Positions 1 through 10,830 of a stretch of 64,000 nucleotides of DNA are shown piece by piece. Position 1 is the first letter of the stretch. The number at the start of each line of letters is the position of its first letter. Below the pieces are notes generated by a model. It was not told where the DNA came from, searched no databases, and saw nothing but the letters and a program-made list of their open reading frames with translations. The position numbers and the translations under genes were made by a program. Origin of the DNA: Eukaryota sp. TZLM1-RC. Taxonomy: Eukaryota; Metamonada: BaSk clade. The stretch is taken from contig JAUPSS010000010.1 of assembly GCA_040285825.1 (NCBI GenBank), positions 496,001 to 560,000 on the forward strand. The letters are read 5' to 3'.

Positions 1-2388
1 ACATCTGAAGCTACTCTGAGGTAGTGACGAATGCATTCACTTCCGGATTGGAGAATTTGAGGGTCATTTGTGACTAGCATCAACTGGCAAAGTCTTGGAT
101 ACACAGTTTGAAATATTACACCTGGCAAATTTTGGGAAGTTTGTCGAGGTTGTAGGAAAGAAGAGATCAAGTCAATGCAAGTCTGAAGCGTCACGTCATC
201 AGTTGCGGAATTTTCAAGACTTTTCGTCACTTCCGGTAGTATATTGGTCATGATGAGATTCCCGGTTTCCTCATTTTTACAAGATAACGTTAAACAATCA
301 ATTATTCCAACAATCAGCAATGGATCAGATGGGAATTTTGTCCAGAGATCCATACACGCAGAGGTAATAAGGGTAGCAACGCTTGTTAAATATTGGGTCT
401 CTGAAAACAAAGAAATTAAATGTTGAAGACAATCGACACCTATGTGAAGGGCATCTGAACTTTCTTTTGCACAAGATAAAAACTTTAATATAGTCACAAA
501 CATATCGTTCAATTGACTTCCAAAGACTTTGATTACCCCTTTTGATGGTTTGTTTCCAGTGTCCTTTTCACCAGCCATCAAGTCCAAGTCTTGTACGGCT
601 TCCAAGAACTTCACTAGTGAACCTAGCGATAGACCAGTTATTAAAGGTGGTGTGCTTGGGTTTAGGCAATTTTTAATTCTAGAGGCTATTTCGGGGATAG
701 AACTAGTTGGGAGAAACTTTATGCTCTCAGACAGACATGATAAAGCGCAAATTTGGAGAAAAGGGAGAGCATTTGATGACGTTTGCAGCTCAAAAGTCGA
801 CCCCAAAGCATTGACAAAGCCAGACCAATCAAAATCTTTAGGAATCTCCGAGACTGCTGGTAAAATGCAAGAAAACCCACAAAAAACAGATTCCATCAAG
901 ACAATCCAAGAAAAATCTTCTGAACGACCTCTCAACTCTTGACTCTGTCCAAACAACTTCCCAGCAACTAATGTAAACTGTTTAAAACATGTAGTTGGAA
1001 GGTTATCTGCCAAACGAGCCATGAAAAGCTTTGCACTGATGCGAATGGTAAAATCAAATGTAGTTTCATCCTCCGAAGCATAATATTTGTCTAGGGAGAT
1101 AGACCAATCTATAACGGACTGTCTATCCATTCTGAGTAACAATAAAGTAATCTCAATCAGCTCAAAAAGTTTTGATTTGATTGATTTTCTGATTGATTTG
1201 GAAACGAGTATTGAAGCGTTGAAAAATGTCTGACATGAGTCAATCAAAGTCAACAGATTTTGAGCTTCTCCTTCAGGATCTTTAAGACTAGTATTGACTT
1301 CGAAAATTTCGGTTGGGTTGATGTAAAAAGCTTCATATAAAGAATTACATTTTCTGTAAATGAGCAAGATAGAATCAATGACAGAAGAAATCATGTTGGC
1401 CTGGACTAATTCCTTTGAAAATAACTGCACAATGACTGTCATAATTTTGATTGATTGAATCAAAGGTGCCAAACTTCCCCTTTCGACAGAGGAAAGTATC
1501 ACGTCAACTGATTGATTGGGATCAATTAAATTAGATTGAAGAATTTTTCCCAACAACTCCAGCCACGGTATAATCAAAGGTGCAATAATCTGCTGAATTT
1601 TTGGTGATCTCTTTTCGTCGACTGACACGTAGTGTGACGTGTCATCCTGGACGAAATAAGAGGCAACCGTCAACAACGAATTCAAAGCAGACAGCACATA
1701 CAAGCAGAATTCCAGGTCTAGTTCAGATGTAAATGACAATCGAGGCTTGATGACGTCATGCAGTGCTGGCATTAAGACTCCCAAAACCGTAGTAATCTTG
1801 TTATCAGCGACATCACCAGCGATAGATGAAGTGACCATAGCAAACCCATGGGCGAGGTAGTGAAGCTGTTCACTAGTGAGGGAGAGAAGAGATGTGGTTT
1901 GGAAGGCTTCACAGAGTTCAGCAGGTAGGGGTTGAGTTGATGTTTGAGGAGAGAGGCCATGGGCTAAGATGGAAGGAACAGAAGGCCAGATCTCAGGATA
2001 TTCGAGGGAGATCACACGTGAAAGAGAGCGTGCGACATTGGTGCGAAGGATGGTGTTTGGGGAAGCTATGGATCGGATGAGAGAGATGCGGATGAAAGAC
2101 TTGTGCGTTTCGGGGATAGCGGGAGGGAGGAAATTGTTAACAGCAGAGTCATAGTGTGTAGATAGAGTTTTATGAAGTTGGACAGCTGCTGCGACTCGGT
2201 GGTTGATATCAATGGATGTGTTTTCCACAATTTTACAAAGGGCTAAGGCGAAAGCTAAGGTAAAGGGCGTGGCTCACCATACCATCGTTAGTTTTATCAA
2301 GATTGAGGATGGATTCTTCAGCTTGCTGGTGAGAGGAAGGGTCTAAAGAGGCTGTTATCACAGAATAGACGTGTTCTTCAAAACTCAT
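1..2388 (-). CDS. IPO9: Importin-9-like karyopherin (Kap114/IPO9), C-terminus off the window
   Basis: A HEAT-repeat nuclear import receptor; in the importin-9/Kap114 family these carry core histones and ribosomal proteins through the nuclear pore with Ran-GTP. The ATG is at 2388. Exon 1 is 2283-2388 (35 codons plus one base), a 28-nt intron is 2255-2282, and exon 2 stays open to base 1, giving about 787 visible residues of a family that is usually about 1,000 long. The N-terminus has the importin-beta pattern (hydrophobic helices, QQAEESILNL, then RVAAAVQLHK). Near the window edge, the segment with SGSECIRHYLRVASD matches the conserved importin-9 block around NGGECLRAYVSV. Without the intron the frame stops 17 codons into the intron/exon 2 region. 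Family assignment is by remembered motif similarity; another importin-beta paralogue is the main alternative. Confidence 0.72.
2255..2282 (-). other. 28-nt mini-intron in the importin-9-like gene
   Basis: It starts GTATGG and ends TTTACCTTAG on the minus strand. Its removal joins phase-1 exons (GAT-G|CT-TTC) and restores the conserved importin N-terminal helix frame, which otherwise meets a stop. A weak branch-like TTTAC lies a few bases before the acceptor. Confidence 0.7.
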
Positions 2389-2820
2389 AAATTAAAGGCT
2401 TTAAGGAGAAGAGAGGGTTTAAATTTGATTCAATTAATTATTTGATCAATTATTTATATTTTCTACCAAAAACGCTAAATGCATGTCAATTTTAATTAAT
2501 TATTGACAAATATTTTGTGAAAATCACCACCTGACTGATAAAAAATCACTTCCCTCTCTGGGTGTCCTACCGTTTTTCGAGCTCATTAATTTCTCAATGA
2601 TGTTGTGTCAGTAAATGTATCAGTATCACTAATCCATTGAAATCCGGACTTCAATTTTCTTTTTTTTCTCTAAGGAAATAGCTAGTTGTTGTTCAATTAT
2701 TGCGATTTCTTTTCTCAAACTATTTTTATTAATTTAAAAAAAAGAAAAAAAATTAAGAATAAAGGAAAGATAATGTTTTCTTATGTTGACAGATCTGCAT
2801 GAATCTTGAACACTAGCACG
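2389..2820. other. Intergenic, AT-rich
   Basis: Upstream region of the importin gene. It is A/T-rich with homopolymer runs around 2735-2760. I see no recognisable gene, RNA or repeat copy. Confidence 0.5.
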
Positions 2821-3153
2821 ATGACAACAACCATTAAAAGAATTATGGTTGAAACTAGAATGGTCTTGATTTCCATTATTTTGACTCCTAATTTCCTCAT
2901 TTTGATTTCAAAATATTACAAGTTCTTAAATTTCATCAATATAAAAGGAGCACGCCAGCTTTATAACCAACATGGCACACATCTCGTCCATGAACGTTCA
3001 AACACAGAGAAAGAATTACCATTAAAAGTGAAATACTTAAGAATTCAAAAGGGCGCAGTTGTGAATCGTTTGAGAAACTATCTTAATGTCAAAGAGAATC
3101 ACTCTGAAAATCACGAGTTTTTCTTCAGAGCTGTTTCTTCATTTGTAAATTAA
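2821..3153 (+). CDS. Unrecognised small putative membrane protein
   Basis: An ATG-initiated frame of 110 codons. After a basic start (TTTIKRIMVETR) comes one hydrophobic stretch of about 20 residues (roughly 13-33) that could be a membrane anchor, then a polar basic tail with no motif I recognise. There are no homologues to judge by, base composition matches the surrounding AT-rich DNA, and the frame may be fortuitous. Confidence 0.2.
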   Translation: MTTTIKRIMVETRMVLISIILTPNFLILISKYYKFLNFINIKGARQLYNQHGTHLVHERSNTEKELPLKVKYLRIQKGAVVNRLRNYLNVKENHSENHEFFFRAVSSFVN

Positions 3154-3749
3154 TAGAGGAATCAACCCAAAAAACGAAAAGTTATCTGCAAATTGATTCA
3201 TCAACAATTGATAGAATTTAGACCTTGTCCTGTTGTTGTCTCAATAACGATTCAAAGTGAAGGAAACTAGTCTTGATCTATGAGTTTGCATCTGGAATCA
3301 TATTCAGACGGTAGGTTTCCACTAAAAATCAAACGCTAGCGTCTTGAATCGTCTTTGGCCAATGTTCACTTCTTCCGAAGAAATAAAATAGTCTTGTTTC
3401 TATTTGATTTTTTTGCTATATTTTTTATTTCTAGATTGTTGAAATAAAAACTGAAATTCTCTCTTGGAGTTGAGGTCAGTATTTCTAGAATTGTTGCTAT
3501 CAAATTTTGTTACAGACGGAACCCAGAGAGATGTCGCCTCAAAAACCATCATGAAAATGATTGTCTTTAGGATGAGTGTGTTTTTGATATATTATTATTT
3601 TTTGTGTTTGAAATGAATTAAAGAAAAATAACTTATTCTTTAGGAAGTAGATTTTCCTTTTCGTTTAACAATGCAGTTGCAGTATATTGTTGACCACATT
3701 ACTTATTCTAAAGTCTTAAATGAAGAGCTCTCCTTGGTCATCAGCAACA
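3154..3749. other. Intergenic, nothing recognised
   Basis: Non-coding AT-rich DNA between a doubtful small frame and the first decayed retroelement. No conserved frame on either strand. Confidence 0.4.
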
Positions 3750-4530
3750 ACACACTTCGTTGCTCAAGAAATTGCCGATTCATATCAAAATATTGGGCTT
3801 CATCTTAATGCGAGCAAATGCCTTCTAATTGGTTTTTCTCCTCAAAATCTTGTGATAAATGATAAATGATTCAGTTGTCCCTTTTACTAGTGATGCTCTT
3901 AAATTTCTTGGTTGCTGGTTAGGAAAACTATAATTAATTATTTATTTAATGTTTATTATTTAATATTGTACGTGCACGTCCCATAGAATTGAATCTCTTT
4001 TGGATCCTATGTTGTCAAATTTGTTTGATGCTAAAGATGATTTCCATAAGAATAACACAGGTGATGTTTAGATGGAACCCTCATCTGAGTGGATGTATTG
4101 TCTGTTGATCCTTGTAATGTCTCAAATGAAAGGCTTGTTTAATCCGAAATTGATAATCGTTTTTCAAATGCTGAAAAATTCAAAATCAAAAAATACAGTG
4201 AACCATTGTCCAAATTGTCTACCAACAGCATGCAAAATACAATTTGTATCCATTTGTATTTTCACTTTTTGGTTCACTTGCTTCACCTCTTTTACGTTTT
4301 TTGGCAGATTTTAAAATAATTTTGAAGAAAAAAACAAAAAAAAATTAACAAATTGTTTTGGCAAAATATAATTGTGTTTTTTGTGTTTAGGGGAAGTTGA
4401 AGATCGTTTCTGATGCTTTGTTTGTTCTTGCATCTAACTATGTCAAAGTTGCATCTAGTTGTTTTGTTTTGGGAGAGATTGATTATTAAGATGTTGATTT
4501 TTATGTTGTTCAGTAATAATAAATAAATTT
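3750..4530 (+). pseudogene. Decayed family-N non-LTR retrotransposon (two internal pieces)
   Basis: Bases 3757-3935 match the reverse-transcriptase segment after the active site of the better copy at 34426-34560 (IADSYxNIGLHLNASKCLLIG). Bases 4180-4530 match the 3' end of the same family at 37613-37960 (QHAKYNLYPFVFS-type sequence, then the SLGSHYERVASS-type tail). The middle is deleted, stops and A-runs interrupt the frame, and no TSD was found. An old inactive copy. Confidence 0.65.
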
Positions 4531-4674
4531 ATATACAATAATTTGTGCTCGAAGACTAATTTTTTTAATTATATTTTGAATTCGATGTTTGAAGATGATC
4601 ATGTTTGAAGCCATGTATTTTCATCATCTAGCTTTGGTGAAAATATTTTTACTAAATCGTCTGATCTCTGTCTG

Positions 4675-5563
4675 CAGGGAAAAATTTTGTTTTTGAATTT
4701 TACAATCGTTTTCCAAATGATGTTAATTTATTGAAATCCACAAGCACTAATTATTTAAGGGACCTTGAAAATGCCCTTGATTGTTTGCCTCCTGAAATCC
4801 AGAGTAAATACTTTCCCGATAATGTGCAGGAAATACCACCTAGAACGCTAGTTAATTTGACGTATTGTGTTAAAAAATTGCAACAAAAATTAACAATATT
4901 TTTTGAAGGCTTGAATTTAATGTTCGTCTTGGCTCGGCCAAAACTGATAATCCCGTTGTCGCAAATTTTTTGATGGATGCTCAAAATAATTCTTCATAAT
5001 GTTTAATTTCTCAAATTGCTCAAATTTATGGTCTTCTTTTAGATGATACCGAATTTTCATGTACAATGCGCCCTCGACGTTTTAGTTGGAACAATAACGT
5101 TCGTCATTATTTTGTTTACAAATGGGCATCAAAAATTTCTCCAAAACATTTGTATAATTGTAACTATGCTATTACTGTCCGATCAAAAGTTCACAATGCA
5201 GTTAGAAATCAGCTCTATTGTAATTCTAAGTCTCATAAAATTGTCTTCTATTTGGAACCATGACTCTCTCGTTTGGTTGATGAGGCCAATTTGAATTCAT
5301 TTGGTCGAAATAGAGGTGATTTAATGTTTGCAAGACTTGAAGGGACCACTATCATTACTGATGTGAGATTACTGATGTGTGTCATAGTTCTTTCATACCA
5401 TTAGTTCAGTCAAAACACAAGAATCCGCTGTCTGTTGCCGAGAATTCTAAAAATGATAAATATAAAGCACAGTTGGTTCCTTTGAATGCTGAATCTCACA
5501 CTCATTATGTTTTTTGTCCATTTGCCTTTTCCTTACTTTGTACGCTTGAACCACTTGCTCTAT
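4675..5563 (+). pseudogene. Decayed family-K non-LTR retrotransposon, C-terminal half
   Basis: Begins in the GGKNFVFEF region downstream of the reverse transcriptase and runs through the VKKLQQKL linker, the zinc-finger zone and a restriction-like endonuclease core (NRGDLMFARLEGTTIITD, R-x-D-X13-D spacing) into PFAFSL..LGPLALS. Several frameshifts and stops. The copy stops abruptly at about 5563, exactly where a minus-strand gag-like fragment begins. Confidence 0.7.
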
Positions 5564-5565
5564 CT

Positions 5566-6172
5566 AGCTAGAGCTATCTGAGCTGGATCCTCAACATTGC
5601 CTCTAGTTTCTTTTAGAACTCGATCCGTACGGCTCCAGAGAATGAATTTGTTGACAAACTTAAGGAGTTTATCAGCATTTCTCAAATCAGCAGCTTCAAG
5701 GTATGGGCGTTTGGGACGGTTCCCTCGTCTATCGTCTCGGTCTCTTGATCCGATCATAGAAGAAAGGAGAAGGCTACTATCGTAAGTGCCCGAGAATGGT
5801 GATTGATGAGAAGAAGTTGTTGAGACAGAGCCTATCGTAGAAGGAGTAGGTTGTTGAAGAGGGACTCGACTGACAGGGGTGATGGGGGCGGGAACCGCAT
5901 CAGCTGATGTGGTAGGAGTAGGTGACTCGCTACTCACAGTGATGACCTAGTCGTCGGCTTGATCCATGGCAGGTTGTTGAGGTATCCATAGGAGGAACTA
6001 CACCAGTTTCCATAGGAGGTTGTGTTGATTCCATGGGTTGTCCTGGGGAAGCTGGAACTTCACTTTGATGAGGTTCAGGAGAAGGTTCAGTTTCTTCAAT
6101 CTGGGCTGGAACCTGATGTGAAGAGATCGCTGGTCGAACCAAGCGTGTCTTTTTAATGCGACCTTCTACCAT
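5566..6172 (-). pseudogene. Gag-like fragment of a second LTR-type retroelement
   Basis: Two overlapping frames (5930-6172 from an ATG at 6172, and 5560-5937) are separated by one frameshift. The N-terminal part is rich in P, S, T and E. The C-terminal part (LEAADLRNADKLLKFVNKFILWSRTD) resembles the capsid segment of Ty3/gypsy Gag proteins, but that similarity is weak and by eye. There is no nucleocapsid knuckle, protease or RT in the fragment, and it ends where a family-K copy ends, so it is a truncated remnant. A host protein of unknown function is the alternative. Confidence 0.35.
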
Positions 6173-6288
6173 GACTAGGGTTGGGCAAAAGTCAACGTAC
6201 GAACACTAAACTACAAAGTACTTCAGTTGCACTAAAACTACATTATACACATCATTTTGGAAAAATGACAAAGTAGTTCTTCTTCTTC

Positions 6289-6507
6289 TTAATAAATATT
6301 CATCTCTTGGAGAAACCTGTTCTCAACTCTTGGCTTTTTGATCACAGGTTTGAAAAGTTCTCTTTTAGGGGGCTCATTCTCTGTGGATGAGGTTTTGAGG
6401 TGTCTTTCTTGTTTGCTGGCCAAACTGTCTAGTTTTTCTCTCCATGTAGCAGAGGCATTGCTTTCACCTTCCAATGTATTTTTGACTCTGAGATCCTGTC
6501 CAATAAT
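6289..6507 (-). CDS. Unrecognised charged open frame, possibly an exon or remnant
   Basis: An open frame of about 70 codons with no internal ATG, ending TAA or TAG at 6289-6291. The translation is polar and charged (ATWREKLDSLASKQERHL, then KKPRVENRFLQEMN) and looks like real disordered or coiled protein rather than shadow sequence. Lacking a start, it could be an exon after a mini-intron (an AG lies just upstream in reading direction) or a gene remnant. I do not recognise it. Confidence 0.25.
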   Translation of the reverse strand: MIGQDLRVKNTLEGESNASATWREKLDSLASKQERHLKTSSTENEPPKRELFKPVIKKPRVENRFLQEMNIY

Positions 6508-6678
6508 AATAATTTATTATTTCTGGTTCCTGTTTCTCTTCTGGCAACTTTTCTGAATCTTTAGTAATTAATTGTTTTGATGTAAGAGTTGTGTATTGGA
6601 TTGTTCCATTTCTATTCGTTGTTTAATGAAAAAACAAATATTACGTATATCAAAGCAGAACAGGAGTACAGCAAAAAA

Positions 6679-8889
6679 CTAAACACTATTGAGGACCTTA
6701 AATAAATAGTTATAATCATTTGAAAAACGACCAAAAGCAGTGGAACAATGATGTTGAGGTTTGTTGCATGAACCGGGTTGATAACCACCCCCATGAATAC
6801 CAGCAAGAGAATTGAACATAGAGCTTGCAGCATTCTGATCATTGATGAAGGCCATCGCTCTCATGAGAACATTATATCTTTGAGGTAAGATGTAATAAGG
6901 ACCATGTTTGATATAAAAGTAGGCAAAGGTTTCTTGTTCTGAACTTCTGAGCACTGTCGCTCCTTCACAAAAATAATGCCATCCATTATAATCTCTTAAC
7001 AGAGCTTGCCAAAAACTAATATAATCATCACCATAACCAGGTGATAGGACAAGAAAACCACCATTGAGGAAAGTTGCTGGATTACCGCCTGGCACTGCAA
7101 GTAATGATTCAGGGGAAACAGGAACATCAAAAAGATGGTCCAAAGACTGATAGATAAAATAATCCCAATCCAAGCTGATAAGACGTTGAACAGGTGCTCC
7201 AGGAACATACATACCATGGTCCATGACCCATTTCAGCATTCTGGATTCTATGCATCCAGGGAACACTGTGACGAGCTGGAGAGCTCTTTGAAGATTACCA
7301 GATCTTCTATGGTCAGGACCACAATATGACGCTATCTGGTCAGGACGTCTATCATACAAAAGAGTCTTTCACCATATGTGGTTTCAGTGAACCACCACCC
7401 TGTTCTATAATCTCTGTCGATAAGGATATCGAGAGAGGCATTGTACCCATGGCTGAACCTAGGGTATGGACAAGGGTTATAGACGTTTATGAAGAGGTTG
7501 TCTTCATCTTTCAGCGAAGCGTCTGAATACTCCCTCTCTTGTTGTTCTCCTGAACCTTACTCCGGGTCTGGGGTCGTGAGTAGGTTCGGGGTCAATTATA
7601 GAGGTTTCTGGAGTGATCCTTTCATCGGCAAGAAATGGACCAATTCTGGGATTAATCCATAATCCTAAGTCGTTCTCGACTCTAGGACCGTAGAAAGGAG
7701 GACGTTTGTTGCTCATCTCCGTGGGAGGGATGGCTTCTGGGTCCTCTGGAATGACCTGTGGATCCCTATCACGTCCATAAGGATTGTGCTGACGGGAAGC
7801 ACCGTGATGAACATTAGAGCTAGCTTGGAAGCTAGATTGGGTGGGAGTGGATTGAGCAGGTGTAGAGGATGTTCCTCTTCTAGCTTGAATCATCATGTCA
7901 AGTCTATCTCTGTGTCTCCAGTTGCGTTCCTCTCTAAGATAACGCTCTAAATATTCTTTAGAGACCTCACCAGTAACTCTGTCAATTTCAGATGGAGGTG
8001 CCGTAGGAGGAATTTGAGGTTGAGGTAGAGGGGAGAATTCCTTGGAAGGTTCCTCGTAATCAACCAAATCTGAAAAGATTTGTTCGTACCTTTTCCTTTG
8101 TTCTTCAGAAAGATACGGAAGGTTCGAAGTGCTAGGAGTGGAAACTCTAGCCTGGGGAGGGGAAACAGACAGGTGATTAACTCCACTTACTGCTGTTGAA
8201 GTGAGAGGAGATCCTGAAGCTGAAACAACAGGATTTTGACTTGAACTTCTTCCAGGTGGAACTGAAGGAAGTTGGTGAGAGGGTGGAACCTCAGATTCAG
8301 AATGAGAAACTGAAGTTGGGACTTCAGAATCCTTTTGAGAAGAAGGAGGTTGAACTCCAGTCCCTTCTTTAGTAGCAAGGAGAGGTTGAACAGACTCTCT
8401 ACCTTGGATAGAAGGTGAAGATGGTACTTCAGAGCTTTTGAGAGGGTGGGGAGAAGGTGGAACTTCAGATTCCCTAAGAGAAGAAGGGGGATGAGCTTCG
8501 GACTCCTCAACGTCCTCGTCGCCATAGGAGACCAACGAAGGACTTCTTCCTTCCGAAGGAATGGTATCCTTAGAAGGGTTATTTCCTGTCGAAGGAGCAG
8601 AATCCTTAGGAGAAATGTCTCCTTCCACAGGAACAGTCTCCTGGGGAGGGGAGCCTCCTTCCATAGGAGCGGAATCCTCTGGAAGGGAACTGTCTTCCTT
8701 TGGGGTGGAACCCTCAGGAACAGAGTCTTCAGGAAGCACAGAAGCTTCAACTGAGGGAGGGAGCACGGGAGCTTGGTCTGCGGTTAGTTGAGAAGAAGAG
8801 GGACCAGTCTCTTCCTCAAGAATCCTGTGTTGAGCCACTGGGGACCCAATACGTATTGATGGTCTATGGCTAGGGTTATCGTGTGACAT
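6679..8889 (-). CDS. Probable GT8-type glycosyltransferase with long Ser/Pro/Glu-rich N-terminus (three exons)
   Basis: The catalytic part has the order seen in glycogenin-like GT8 enzymes, which transfer a sugar from a nucleotide sugar: a D-x-D box (LISLDWDYF) followed by LDHLFD, FLNGGFLVLSP, a DQ-like SEQETFAYFY, then LPQRYN. The ATG is at 8889. I propose exons 7561-8889, 7358-7535 and 6679-7331, separated by introns of 25 and 26 nt; phases agree (0, then 1) and give 719 residues. Exon 1 encodes an acidic, low-complexity region with imperfect 11-12-residue repeats (about 8540-8740), then a basic RERxW-type segment. If the first intron is wrong, the 461-residue disordered protein (7504-8889) and the transferase are separate genes, and the transferase start is unknown. 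The N-terminal Rossmann part is poorly recognisable. Confidence 0.5.
7332..7357 (-). other. 26-nt mini-intron in the glycosyltransferase gene
   Basis: Starts GTATGATAG, has a branch-like CCTGAC, and ends CAGATAG. Removal joins TTT-T|CG-TCA and connects two frames that are each clearly coding (TTYGERLF upstream, SYCGPDHRRS downstream). Confidence 0.6.
7536..7560 (-). other. Candidate 25-nt mini-intron joining the disordered N-terminus to the transferase
   Basis: Starts GTAAGG and ends ACAAGAG at phase 0. It links the proline/serine-rich frame to the downstream transferase frame, whose upstream extension is closed by a TAA lying inside this segment. There is no clear branch sequence, so this is weaker than the other introns. 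Confidence 0.4.
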
Positions 8890-9272
8890 AGCTTGTGTAA
8901 ATGTAAAGTAATTTATTACGAAGAGGAATTGTATTCTCTCGTCTTATACTAAAAGGCGGAATTCTGTATATAACTAAATACTAAGCTATAAATACTATTC
9001 AAGACTAACAAACCCAGATTTTGTCAACAAAATAGACATAGAACACATGATTCAAACAAAAGCTTACATCAACTTACAATTGACCATTGCTTAGAGCACT
9101 ATTTGGCACTTAACAATAATTAAAGATGATTTATTGTGGTATTTACTAAAGACTCTCTTGCTATACAACAAACTTACTGGTGAGACTTGAACAACTTAGT
9201 AAGATTCAACAAATATGTGAATAAAAGCAAATTGTGAATGGAAAAAACAACCATTTTTGATTGAAACTTAAA
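8890..9272. other. Intergenic, nothing recognised
   Basis: Lies between the presumed promoter of the glycosyltransferase gene (right side of that gene) and the 3' end of a glycerophosphodiesterase gene. AT-rich, no coding pattern seen. Confidence 0.4.
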
Positions 9273-10190
9273 TCACTTATTAACTGAACACAATTCATTT
9301 GTATAGACACCATAAATACCATCTTCCATGTACTTTTTCACCTTTTTTGGATCATCTATTGTATGAGTAAATGTCTTAATACCAAGTTTTGAAAGACCTT
9401 CCTTAAGTGGAGGGTATCTATCTGGAAAGAAAGTGACTGCAACTATTTCAGGGTTTTTTTCAACAAAATTTAGAACATCTTGGGGTTTGGCTTTAGGCAT
9501 CTTATAAAGTGTCAGGATTGCCTTTGTGAACCCCAATTTTTTAACAACTTCAAGGTCACGGAATTTGTACAGCTGGGGAATCACTCTATTCTGACAAGAA
9601 ATACCAGACTCATTCAAATAACTACAAATGATTGGCAGAACATCTCTGAGAGAATTTTTAGAATCAGTGATAAGTACCCAATCAGGAAACTGAATCATGA
9701 GGTCCACAAAACCTTTCATATCTAACTGAGTAAGCCCTGCCATATGAGCAGACATGAACTGCTTGTATGTACCAGCCTCATTAACACCAAAGAACTCACT
9801 GGGATCAATACCTACGGCTTTCCCCCGATGGTAGAGCACAAGCTCTTTGTCTGAGGTTAGGTGAAAGTCGGCCTCAAACTGTCTACACCCTTTGTAATAA
9901 TGGATGAGAAAAGCTTCCAGTGTATTTGTAATAGTGACGTCACCAATCTTCCCCAAAGCATGACAAATATATCGGTAAAGAGGAAGAGAAGTAGGTGGTT
10001 CAGTGGGTGACTCACTCTCCTTTTCTGAATCGAGCGCCTCCAATGACTCATGAAAATAAGACCTGGATTCAGGCAGTGTAGGAGAAGTAATGATAAGTTG
10101 TTTAGGAAGAAATAAGATACATATGAATGAAACCAACGACACAGTCAGTATCAGAAACACAGTTTTCCTAGTGAAGTGATGCAATTTCAT
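9273..10190 (-). CDS. Glycerophosphodiester phosphodiesterase-family membrane protein, copy 1
   Basis: A 305-residue single-exon gene. Members of this TIM-barrel family hydrolyse glycerophosphodiesters or related phospholipids. A hydrophobic segment (residues about 10-29, TVFLILTVSLVSFICILFL) makes it a probable signal-anchored protein with an extracytoplasmic catalytic domain. Core motifs: CHALG (catalytic His), TNTLEAF, CRQFEADFHLTSDKELVLYH (acidic pair and second His), then LITDSK. I chose the ATG at 10190: the frame extends upstream to 10364, but that extension is antisense to a family-K retroelement tail. The last ~200 coding bases and the 3' flank are almost identical to the gene at 61121-61969, while the first half is much more diverged. 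Confidence 0.75.
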   Translation of the reverse strand: MKLHHFTRKTVFLILTVSLVSFICILFLPKQLIITSPTLPESRSYFHESLEALDSEKESESPTEPPTSLPLYRYICHALGKIGDVTITNTLEAFLIHYYKGCRQFEADFHLTSDKELVLYHRGKAVGIDPSEFFGVNEAGTYKQFMSAHMAGLTQLDMKGFVDLMIQFPDWVLITDSKNSLRDVLPIICSYLNESGISCQNRVIPQLYKFRDLEVVKKLGFTKAILTLYKMPKAKPQDVLNFVEKNPEIVAVTFFPDRYPPLKEGLSKLGIKTFTHTIDDPKKVKKYMEDGIYGVYTNELCSVNK

Positions 10191-10251
10191 TAAACAATCA
10201 ATTGATGTTGAAAGTTCAAGTACAAGGAAAGAATACCACAAGATAAACACC

Positions 10252-10500
10252 TTCTTTCTTGGATGATTTTGTTGAAATTGTAAAACAACGTACAGGAAGA
10301 ATTTTTGACAAAACGTTTTTGCAGAACAGAATTGTATTTTCAATTTTGAAAGGTGTTGTCCCATTATTGTCTTCTGCTTTATTATCTCTTGGTTGCTTCT
10401 ATGAAGGAAATACTTCTAGTCGGTTTTTGTTGGCTGATTTGGGATATGAAGATTTAGAATTTTTATTTTTGTGTTTAGTTTTTGAAAGTAATAAATTAAT
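10252..10500 (+). mobile_element. Family-K retrotransposon 3' end (5'-truncated), in the GDPD copy 1 upstream region
   Basis: Encodes only the last ~65 residues of the element protein (FLDDFVEIVKQRTGRIF to LGYEDLEF), then an A/T-rich tail with AATAAA-like sequence. It lies about 60 bp upstream of the glycerophosphodiesterase ATG in opposite orientation, so any promoter there is confined to a short gap or has been displaced. No convincing TSD. Confidence 0.7.
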
Positions 10501-10736
10501 TGATTTGAAAGAAAAAGTTTGAATATGTCAAATATGATCATAATTTGAGAAATAATTAACAGTAAATGTATTCCACTCTTTGATCAACAAGTTCGTAATT
10601 GACGACTTTCTGTTTGTGCACTCTTTTTGGTTGAGTCCATTGTGGTGTTTATCTTTTTTTTGAATACAAGAATACACGGTCTGGTCAGGTTAGTGGTCTT
10701 AATTAATTATTGTTAATTTATTAATTTAATTATTAT

Positions 10737-10830
10737 ACTCATTATGTCCTCTGTCCATTTGCAGTTTCCGTTCATGGTACGCTTGGACCTCTTGCTTTGT
10801 CTTTTCTGGATGATTTTGTTGAACTTTTCA
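10737..10830 (+). mobile_element. Family-K fragment (short internal piece)
   Basis: About 94 bp matching the family-K segment HYVLCPFAVS..HGTLGPLALSFLDDFVE, fused at about 10828 to the minus-strand family-E copy through a few shared bases. Confidence 0.6.

Noticed and set aside
8446-8791. Open frames on the plus strand opposite the Ser/Pro-rich exon
   Set aside because: They mirror the low-complexity repeats of the minus-strand gene and show no independent protein character.
10191-10364. N-terminal extension of GDPD copy 1 (58 residues)
   Set aside because: It is antisense to a family-K retroelement tail plus spacer. The methionine at 10190 directly before the hydrophobic anchor is the plausible start.
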